A stretch of DNA of 64,000 nt. Source: Niastella caeni (lineage in GTDB: Bacteria > Bacteroidota > Bacteroidia > Chitinophagales > Chitinophagaceae). Made by a program: the position numbers and the translations under genes. Shown piece after piece: positions 27,733 to 34,771 of the stretch. Under the pieces are notes generated by a model. That model worked only from the letters and a program-made list of their open reading frames with translations. It did no database searches and had not been told where the DNA came from. Every line of letters starts with the position of its first letter. Position 1 is the first letter of the stretch. Location of the stretch: positions 310,001 to 374,000 of the forward strand of contig NZ_STFF01000006.1 of NCBI RefSeq assembly GCF_004834005.1, given 5' to 3'.

Positions 27733-30324
27733 ATGCACAAATTAAATCTGTACCTGCTGGTAGGCCTGTGCGCAATAGGTTCCGTAACCTATGGTCAGGA
27801 CAAACGCTATCCAATCGGCAGTAGCACCAATGTCTTAAACGATTTTCGCCAACAACTAACTGCAACACAAAAACCCAATGGCATCCCTCGCCTGCAGTTA
27901 AAAATTTCTTCCTCCCTTACCTTACCAGCTTCCATCACCCATCGCCGCATGCTGGGCACGGGCGCAGAACAACTGGCAGGTAGCATTGAAAATGTCCCTA
28001 ATTCTTCCTTTTACCTGATGATCGAAGGCAAATCAGTGTATGGACACATTTTGTTGTACAATAGTAGAAAAGCCTACAAATATTCCGCTGATAACAGTGG
28101 AGCCGTATTTGTAGAAGAAACAGATATCAACAATGTAGTTTGCATCGACTATCAAAAAGCACCTGCAAGTACAACCGAATCCACAACTTCCGATGCGGTA
28201 GCTGCTGTTGCCGACCTGCAAAGCTATCCCGGTGGTAACGGATGTGTATTGCTCGATTTCGATGGACAATATGTTTCCGGTACTCCCTGGAACAACGGTA
28301 ACCCGATCACTGCAGCCCCGGCTAACTTATCAGATGCTGACAAGGAAAACGTATGGAAAATGATCAGCGAAGATTACCGGCCGTTCCATTTGAATGTAAC
28401 AACCAGTGAGGCCGTTTTTAACACGTACCCAAAAACGAAAAGAATGCGTTGCATTTTTACACCTACTAATACGGCTGCCCCGGGAGCCGGCGGGGTAGCT
28501 TATTTAGGTTCATTCAGGTGGAATGATGAAACGCCTTGCTGGGTGTTTAACGGTGGCGCCAAAGCAGCCGGTGAAGCAGGTTCGCATGAAGTGGGCCATA
28601 CATTCGGGCTTTCACATGACGGTAGAACATCGCCCAATGAGGAATATTATAGTGGTCAGGGTAATTGGGCGCCGATCATGGGCGTAGGTTATAATAAATC
28701 GCTGGTACAATTCAGCAAAGGAGAATATGCCAACCCCAGCACCACGCAGGATGACCTGGCTACGATCGCCAGCACAACATATGGCGTAGGCTACCGCGCC
28801 GACGATTATGGCAACACGATCGCCGCAGCGGCTTCCCTCAACGTTGATGCAACGGGCAACGTAAACAATGCAGGGGTGGTTGAACGCACCGGCGATGTGG
28901 ACATGTTTTCCTTCAACACCAGCGGCGGTACAGCCAACTTCAACTTTAACCCTAACGCCAGTTATCCCAACCTGGATATTGTAGCAACAGTATACAATAC
29001 CAGCGGAACAGTTATTGCCACTTCCAATCCCGCCACCTTAAATGCCAGCATCAGCACCACGCTTGCTGCAGGTACTTATTATGTTTCGGTTACGGGTACG
29101 GGTTCAGGAAGTCCTACCGTAAGCGGTTATTCCAACTACGGATCACTGGGCAATTATACCATTACCGGTTCGGTATCCGGCGGTTCTACCCCAACGGGTA
29201 TCGCCATCTTCTATAAAGACTGTAATTACACCGGTACCTATGCCATCGGGTTGAACGCAGGCAATTACACAACTGCGCAACTGACAGCGAATGGCATCTC
29301 TAATAAAGACATCTCGTCTATTAAAATAACTCCAGGTTATGAAGTAGTGTTGTACAAAAACGACAATTTCGCTGGAACCTTCGCAGGCTATACAGCAGAT
29401 GTTCCCTGCCTGGTGAGCAGCGGCTGGAATGATTCCGCGTCTTCTGTACGTGTGCGGTCCGTAACCAATACCTTGCCGGTAATAAGCATTACAACACCTG
29501 CCAATGGCGCCACTTTCATAGCACCGGCCAGCATTACCATCAATGCAACTGCATCAGATGCCGATGGCGCTATTAATAAAGTAGAATTCTTTAATGGCAG
29601 TACCAAACTGGGTGAAGATGCATCGAGCCCGTATTCATTTACCTGGGCAGGCGCAACGGCCGGCACCTATACAGTAAGAGCTGTTGCTACCGATGACCGT
29701 GGTGGACAAGCTACCGCCCAGATCACCGTAGTTATGAACAACCCGCCCGGTGCTATCGTGTATAAAGATTGCAACTATGGCGGTTATGCCATCAACATGC
29801 CGGTTGGTACATACACTGTGGACCAGTTGCTATCCCGGGGCGCTATTAACGACGATATTTCATCTTTAAAAGTAACCAGCGGGTATGAAGTGATCCTGTA
29901 CCGCGATAATAATTTCGCAGGCCCTGCTTATTTGTTTAGAAGCAATTACCAGTGCCTGGTGAGCGTGGGCTTATCAGGTGGTACCACCGTAAACTTAAAC
30001 GACTGGACCAGCTCTGTAACCGTTCGCCCAACTGCTGCACAGGCCTCGCCTTTTGTTGATGGCGGCGTAGTACCATTTACCGATTACACCGCTACCATGA
30101 AGATAATGCCCAACCCGGTTACCAATGAAATGGTTATTCAATATGGCAACATGGGCGACTATTTTGATGTAAAAATAGTTGACGTACATGGCACCGTTGT
30201 GTATTCTGCGCCGCGCATTTTAAGCGGACAGCACATTAACATTTCCGGCCTGAAAACTGGAATGTATTTCATTAAAATAAGTACCAACAAAGAAACAATA
30301 ACGAAGAGAATATTAAAACGCTAA
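27733..30324 (+). CDS. Secreted metzincin protease with betagamma-crystallin domains, T9SS tail
   Basis: An 863-residue exported zinc protease. The zinc site is HEVGHTFGLSHD (His285, Glu286, His289, His295) with a Met-turn in APIMGVGY, the metzincin layout. A signal peptide and a propeptide-like region precede it. After the catalytic domain come a PPC-like beta-sandwich (about 353-490), a betagamma-crystallin domain with NKDISS and NDSASS, an Ig-like domain, a second crystallin domain with NDDISS and NDWTSS, and a T9SS tail (MPNPVTNEM onward). It lies beside chitinases and glucanase, so it probably digests wall mannoproteins or other proteins. Confidence 0.88.
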   Translation: MHKLNLYLLVGLCAIGSVTYGQDKRYPIGSSTNVLNDFRQQLTATQKPNGIPRLQLKISSSLTLPASITHRRMLGTGAEQLAGSIENVPNSSFYLMIEGKSVYGHILLYNSRKAYKYSADNSGAVFVEETDINNVVCIDYQKAPASTTESTTSDAVAAVADLQSYPGGNGCVLLDFDGQYVSGTPWNNGNPITAAPANLSDADKENVWKMISEDYRPFHLNVTTSEAVFNTYPKTKRMRCIFTPTNTAAPGAGGVAYLGSFRWNDETPCWVFNGGAKAAGEAGSHEVGHTFGLSHDGRTSPNEEYYSGQGNWAPIMGVGYNKSLVQFSKGEYANPSTTQDDLATIASTTYGVGYRADDYGNTIAAAASLNVDATGNVNNAGVVERTGDVDMFSFNTSGGTANFNFNPNASYPNLDIVATVYNTSGTVIATSNPATLNASISTTLAAGTYYVSVTGTGSGSPTVSGYSNYGSLGNYTITGSVSGGSTPTGIAIFYKDCNYTGTYAIGLNAGNYTTAQLTANGISNKDISSIKITPGYEVVLYKNDNFAGTFAGYTADVPCLVSSGWNDSASSVRVRSVTNTLPVISITTPANGATFIAPASITINATASDADGAINKVEFFNGSTKLGEDASSPYSFTWAGATAGTYTVRAVATDDRGGQATAQITVVMNNPPGAIVYKDCNYGGYAINMPVGTYTVDQLLSRGAINDDISSLKVTSGYEVILYRDNNFAGPAYLFRSNYQCLVSVGLSGGTTVNLNDWTSSVTVRPTAAQASPFVDGGVVPFTDYTATMKIMPNPVTNEMVIQYGNMGDYFDVKIVDVHGTVVYSAPRILSGQHINISGLKTGMYFIKISTNKETITKRILKR

Positions 30325-30332
30325 CATAGGAA

Positions 30333-30464
30333 AGGCACAGAGGCAAAGGGCATAAAGGCATTTAGGAACACTCATTAGTGCAATTCTATATGCCTCTATG
30401 CCCTTTTCCCTTTCTTATATCCTCGTTGCCTTGTTGCCTTTATGCCTTGTTGCCTTTATGCCTT
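30333..30464. repeat. Heptad array facing an 8-base-period array
   Basis: Units AGGCACA, GAGGCAA, AGGGCAT, AAAGGCA (30333-30360) face complementary TGCCTNT units from 30391. From 30425 the period becomes eight: GTTGCCTT, GTTGCCTT, TATGCCTT, GTTGCCTT, TATGCCTT (to 30464). The array is an inverted pair built on AGGCA/TGCCT. Confidence 0.85.
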
Positions 30465-30543
30465 GCAAAGGCAAAAAAAACGACAGTGACCTCAATATCT
30501 ACTCTTAGAGGCACATTTTAACAGACCAATATTTTTTTGTATA

Positions 30544-30717
30544 TTAGGATACAATTCCCTCATCTCCTGAAAACGTTACCAGCTTCCTGAAACGAACATC
30601 TTTAAGAAAGGGCCATACCATAGCCTTAATTCCTTCATACATACTTCCATCCCCAATGAAAGGCTGCAGATCCGGTAGCCTGGCAATACTATTGATATCC
30701 CGGGAGCATTCAACCAT
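30544..30717 (-). CDS. Possible short ORF or gene remnant (57 aa)
   Basis: A minus-strand frame from the ATG at 30715-30717 to the stop at 30544. Its composition (DINSIARLPDLQPFIGDG, then AMVWPFLKDVRFRKLVTF) looks protein-like rather than repetitive, and the frame stays open upstream into the SHOCT gene, which suggests either a short gene or the 3' remnant of a broken one. No family is recognised. Confidence 0.3.
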   Translation of the reverse strand: MVECSRDINSIARLPDLQPFIGDGSMYEGIKAMVWPFLKDVRFRKLVTFSGDEGIVS

Positions 30718-30742
30718 TTCTTCACTATAAAAACTATGTGTT

Positions 30743-31327
30743 ATGAACTTTCTGTTAATGCATAAGCAACGCCGGTTCATTTTGATACTGGCAGCCATAG
30801 GCATTATTGCCGTTTTTCTTCCCTGGGTTACAGTGGGCGGCATTTTTGGAGACAGCCTGAACGCCAATGGATTTAATGGAACTGGCATCGTTGTATTCCT
30901 GTCCCTGGTAGCTGTAGCGGTTATTGCATTAATGGGCGACCAGAAAAAAGCCGAAGAAAGAAATATGTGGATGATAACCCTGATGGCAGGCTTTATAGCC
31001 CTTCTTTTTGCGATCATAAAATATAGCCAGATCTCGGGTAGCGCATTTGGCATTGTATCGGCAGGCTATGGTTTGTGGATTGCCCTCGCAGCCTCCCTGG
31101 CAGTGATCGTATTCGCCTGGTTATTTAAAAATCCCGGCGACACTCTGCAAAGCGGGTTCGATAGTTTAAAAAAGAATATGCCGCACACCTCGCATACTGA
31201 TCAAATAACAACAACCACCAACACTAACGTTAACAGAATGGAAGAATTGGAAAAACTGATTGAATTAAGAAACCAGGGAAAGATCACGGAAGCAGAATAC
31301 CAGGAAATGAAATCGAAGCTGATGTAA
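30743..31327 (+). CDS. SHOCT-domain membrane protein
   Basis: A 194-residue protein with four predicted membrane helices (about 10-30, 48-63, 73-92, 103-125) and a C-terminal SHOCT motif (MEELEKLIELRNQGKITEAEY, about 166-194), a short helical domain found at the end of many bacterial membrane proteins. Function unknown. The start MNFLLMHKQRRF could instead be the internal methionine at residue 6. A clear terminator follows the stop codon. Confidence 0.75.
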   Translation: MNFLLMHKQRRFILILAAIGIIAVFLPWVTVGGIFGDSLNANGFNGTGIVVFLSLVAVAVIALMGDQKKAEERNMWMITLMAGFIALLFAIIKYSQISGSAFGIVSAGYGLWIALAASLAVIVFAWLFKNPGDTLQSGFDSLKKNMPHTSHTDQITTTTNTNVNRMEELEKLIELRNQGKITEAEYQEMKSKLM

Positions 31328-31345
31328 ATACCCGTTCTTTTTTAC

Positions 31346-31384
31346 AAAGCCCGCCTGATCATAAATATCGGGCGGGCTTTTTTT
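31346..31384 (+). terminator. Rho-independent terminator
   Basis: AAAGCCCGCC (31346-31355) pairs perfectly with GGCGGGCTTT (31371-31380), with a T-run to 31384, about 20 bases after the SHOCT gene stop. It is the clearest intrinsic terminator in the window. Confidence 0.93.
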
Positions 31385-31395
31385 GTATCCTGGAA

Positions 31396-31471
31396 TTTGA
31401 CTTTTGTAATTTTTCTTATTGCCTTTTTGCCTTCTCTTTGGGATTTGTCTTTTGTGTTTTGTGATTTTCTC
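31396..31471. repeat. Heptad array (TTTGNNN)
   Basis: About eleven 7-base units, including TTTGACT, TTTGTAA and then TTTGTCT, TTTGTGT, TTTGTGA, TTTTCTC. It ends against the 3' end of the FAD oxidoreductase gene. Confidence 0.75.
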
Positions 31472-31473
31472 AC

Positions 31474-33483
31474 TTATTTTCCATCGGGAACTAATAATAT
31501 AGCATCCGCTACAATGGCCCCATCGGCATTGGCCGCCTGAATGGTTACATGCGCATTGGAACCGGCCGGTAATTTATACTTACCAACCAACACCCACTCA
31601 CCGGAAGTTTGTCCCTGTACTTTAATATCGTCTTTCTTCAGCGATACTTTAGCTTCTTTGGCGCCATCAAACACCGTGATCAACGTTTGTGAGGCCAACT
31701 TATCATAGCCGGGCAGCACATACGTATAAATGTTGTACTGACCTTCTTTTACAATAACCGGCTTGTACTGTACTGAGCGTTCTTCGGCAGATGGCGCATC
31801 GGCCGTAAGCACAGATGGACCATAGCCCATACGCTCTTTGGTTGCCCAGTTACCTTTTATTTGCACTTGCTCTGTATTGGCATTATCAACCACAATTTCA
31901 GCTACACTGCCATCGGCCAGCGGATTGGTCTTAAGCGCCTGTTGCAGTTGTTGCACATTAACTTCCTGTACATCGGCTTTTGTTTGAATGGCCATGGAAG
32001 CAGCCGTTGCGGCAGCTTGTGCCAGCACCATAAAAACTGGTTCCATGCGTATTGAACCATATGCAATATGACTGGCCGATAAACATACCGGCACCAGCAG
32101 GTTCTTACATTCTTTTGCCCGGGGAACAATTGAACGGTACGAGATGGGATAAGGACCGAAACCGCCTTCCTGTACATCGCCTTCATTCTTTACCATCCTG
32201 TTCACCACAACACGTTGGGCGTTGTGCGAATCCATCGTATAAGCGGCCATACCAATGCCATCGGTCACCACTTCTTTTCCAATGCAGTTGGCCTGTGTCA
32301 TTACATAGGCACTGATCATTCTGCGGGCTTCGCGCACATACAATTGCGGTGTCCAGTTATTATTATCGGTGTATTCGTCTTTAGGATATCCCCAGGTCAG
32401 CATTTCCTTGCGCAGGTGCTCCGGCACGCGGGGATCGTGCCCAAGGAAATACAGCAAACCCTTTGTATAAAGCTCATGTTGCTGCCTGAATTTCTTCCGC
32501 TTCTCCTGATCGCCTTCAGGGTAACCAATGTTCATCCCGATCATATCGGTTGAAAAGGGACCGTTGTTGTTGATATCTGTTTTATGATTGGGCATGTGGT
32601 CGATCTTCAGAATAGCGCCCAGGTTAGCAGCCGGCTTTTTCTGCAGCAAACGCAATAACAATTCATACATGGTTGAATCATACCCTTCGGGCCGGGTAAT
32701 GTCTATACGATTGGCCGGAGCGTCGGTAAGACAGATCCGGTAATTATACGCCTGCAATTTTGTATCTGCCGAACCATTCGGGTACAATATATTATCCGAT
32801 ACGCCCCACAACAAACCACTTTTCGCGTCGCCCGGAACTTTATATGGGTCTATACCATCGGGAAATTGGTGCTTGTCGCGCAACTGTACGCCATTAATAG
32901 GTTCATTATACCAACTGTTAGATTCACGGCCCACTGTAAACGAAACGCCGGATTTGGCCATCAGGTCGCCTTCATACGAACAGTCGATGAACATTTTCGC
33001 CTCTACCCTTTTGGTAGTGAGCTGTCCTTCTTCATTAATGTAATTCAGTTCTAATTCCTTTATATACCCGAATTCACTTCTTACACTAAGCAGGGTATGT
33101 CCCAATGCCAGGTCAACCTTAGCCGATTTGATGTATTGCATAAACACCTCCCTGGCCACATGCGGTTCGAAGGTCCAGGATTCAAATTTGCCATACTTCT
33201 TCCCTACTTTCCGGTAAAAATCAAGCCCCAGCCCGGATACCGCATATTTATTACCGATATCTGTAAAGCCCAGTCCACCGGAAGTCAATCCGCCAACATG
33301 TTTACCCGGATCTACCAGCAAAACAGATTGATGCATTTTTTTAGCTGTGTAGGCAGCTATAACGCCGGCCGAGGTGGCGCCATAAATGCAAACATCAACT
33401 TGTACAGGTCTGGGATTTTGACTATGAGCAGTAAATACAGAAAAAAAGAGTACGATTAAAGGGAGCTTTCGAAGGTTTATCAT
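31474..33483 (-). CDS. FAD-dependent oxidoreductase with golvesin-like C-terminal domain
   Basis: A 669-residue exported protein. A signal peptide (MINLRKLPLIVLFFSVFTAHS) precedes an FAD_oxidored-type Rossmann start, DVCIYGATSAGVIAAYTAKK, with HVGGLTSGGLGFTD. The last ~130 residues, with GQYNIYTYVLPGY and VADAILLVP, resemble the golvesin/xanthan-lyase C-terminal beta domain. The ATG at 33481-33483 is chosen over a TTG six bases upstream. The family is common in Bacteroidota polysaccharide loci but its reaction is unproved. It follows the Crp-type regulator gene by 62 bases. Confidence 0.85.
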   Translation of the reverse strand: MINLRKLPLIVLFFSVFTAHSQNPRPVQVDVCIYGATSAGVIAAYTAKKMHQSVLLVDPGKHVGGLTSGGLGFTDIGNKYAVSGLGLDFYRKVGKKYGKFESWTFEPHVAREVFMQYIKSAKVDLALGHTLLSVRSEFGYIKELELNYINEEGQLTTKRVEAKMFIDCSYEGDLMAKSGVSFTVGRESNSWYNEPINGVQLRDKHQFPDGIDPYKVPGDAKSGLLWGVSDNILYPNGSADTKLQAYNYRICLTDAPANRIDITRPEGYDSTMYELLLRLLQKKPAANLGAILKIDHMPNHKTDINNNGPFSTDMIGMNIGYPEGDQEKRKKFRQQHELYTKGLLYFLGHDPRVPEHLRKEMLTWGYPKDEYTDNNNWTPQLYVREARRMISAYVMTQANCIGKEVVTDGIGMAAYTMDSHNAQRVVVNRMVKNEGDVQEGGFGPYPISYRSIVPRAKECKNLLVPVCLSASHIAYGSIRMEPVFMVLAQAAATAASMAIQTKADVQEVNVQQLQQALKTNPLADGSVAEIVVDNANTEQVQIKGNWATKERMGYGPSVLTADAPSAEERSVQYKPVIVKEGQYNIYTYVLPGYDKLASQTLITVFDGAKEAKVSLKKDDIKVQGQTSGEWVLVGKYKLPAGSNAHVTIQAANADGAIVADAILLVPDGK

Positions 33484-33545
33484 AAGCAACCATTCAATGA
33501 ATATTTAGGTTTTAAAAGCAACACCTAAACGCCGATTTGTATTTA

Positions 33546-34097
33546 TTATTTCTTACTTAGCGAAGAATCGGTGATTCCCAACAGGGAGGCCAGCAGATCT
33601 TTGGCCGGGGTATTTTGTATGAACTCGTGGTGATTTAATAAATGCTCATATCTTTTTTGAGCAGATAAGGTTTGTACCGATAGTACGATTTGCGCCAGCC
33701 TGATAAACGCCTGCTCCCAGGTTTTGCGAACCAGTTCGCTCCAGGCAGGATATTTCGCCAGCAGCTCATTCATATTTTTTCTGGATATATATAATATCGT
33801 ACAGTTCTCAATGGCTTGTATATTAAATTTTGCCTGACACTGATAGGTATAACTTTCGAGGTCGGTAAAAAAATTCCCTTCAAACACAAACCAGTTGGTG
33901 ACGACCATATTGTCGACCATCGTATAAATACGCAGTGAACCGGTTTCAACAAAGTAATAATTGTCGCAATATTGCCCGGCTTTTATCAGGTGGGATTCCT
34001 TACCCAGGGTCATTGACTGAAATGAATGGACCATATGCTCCAACTCATTGTCCGTTACGGAAATGGTGCGTTCAATATGGTCTTTCAGCGTTTTCAT
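33546..34097 (-). CDS. Crp/Fnr-family regulator
   Basis: A 183-residue cyclic-nucleotide-binding-domain protein (about residues 20-120; KAGQYCDNYYFVETGSLRIY) with a short C-terminal region ending LLGITDSSLSKK. Similar short Bacteroidota Crp-like proteins end in a reduced helix-turn-helix, here a few residues shorter than usual, so DNA binding is plausible but not certain. It is divergent from susC and upstream of the FAD oxidoreductase on the same strand. Confidence 0.8.
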   Translation of the reverse strand: MKTLKDHIERTISVTDNELEHMVHSFQSMTLGKESHLIKAGQYCDNYYFVETGSLRIYTMVDNMVVTNWFVFEGNFFTDLESYTYQCQAKFNIQAIENCTILYISRKNMNELLAKYPAWSELVRKTWEQAFIRLAQIVLSVQTLSAQKRYEHLLNHHEFIQNTPAKDLLASLLGITDSSLSKK

Positions 34098-34771
34098 TTA
34101 ATCATTTATAACGGGCGGGATGGCGCAACAGGGCGGGATGCACAATTCAACAGGACCATAACCGGTACTCAAAGGTATGATTTATAATAGGCAGTACATA
34201 TAGGGGGAAATACTATTTCGGAATTAATAATTTGTTTTCCCTGATTCGTAAGTTCTATATGATTTTTACTACTATGTTTGTGGCTACGCAAACATTACAA
34301 GTCCAGCGGAGCCCCAGGTAGATCCCGGGGATTCCGCCTGGCACAAGCGGGAAAACCGGTAGAAGCTGCAAGCAATACAGCTAAAAAGCCAAGGGCTGAA
34401 GGCCGGAAGCAAAAACCGCTACAAGCCGCAAGCTACACGCTGCAAGTAATCCCCCCAACATCACGCTGTCAACTTGCTCCTTTATTACCTCTCTCAACTC
34501 CACCAACCTTATCAACCAGTTAACCTGTCAACTCCTCAACTTACTTCTCCCCACTTGCTATTACAACGTTAGCAACTACTACAGCACTAAAACCGCAATA
34601 ACTTAATACTCAGTTTACATTTTAGTAACATCGAAAGTTTCCCTTTGCACCTTCTTCAAAAATCATAAGAACCATCCTTTCCTATCGCTAACGGAGCTAT
34701 GCCTGCATTATAAAATTTAAATTTATAGAGGTTCACCAGATTCCCAATCTCGTAACACCAAACATTTATTT
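34098..34771. other. 674-base intergenic region upstream of susC-like gene
   Basis: No gene is seen. It contains a direct repeat GGGCGGGATG (34113-34122, 34131-34140) just upstream of the Crp-like gene, an imperfect GC hairpin (34306-34337), heptad arrays (34361-34556) and a T/A-rich promoter zone. CCCTTTG near 34640 is a poor match to a Bacteroidota -7 box. Confidence 0.65.
34361..34556. repeat. Purine- and pyrimidine-rich heptad arrays
   Basis: Twelve units related to AGCTGCA/GCAAGCN run from 34361 to 34444, then ten CAACTCC-like units from 34487 to 34556. The first word family recurs at 54708-54805 far away in the window, including the string GCAAGCAATACAGCT, which shows the arrays are related dispersed elements. 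Confidence 0.85.

Larger units (their letters stand above)
30325..30742. other. Intergenic region with 7/8-base repeats and a possible short ORF
   Basis: Bases 30333-30464 are repeats (see separate entry). Bases 30541-30742 hold a plus-strand promoter region for the SHOCT protein and a minus-strand open frame that may be a short gene or remnant. Confidence 0.6.

Noticed and set aside
30544..31053. The full 169-residue minus-strand ORF overlapping the SHOCT gene
   Set aside because: Its upstream two thirds are the complement of hydrophobic coding sequence of the SHOCT protein; only the last 57 codons outside that gene are retained as a doubtful candidate.
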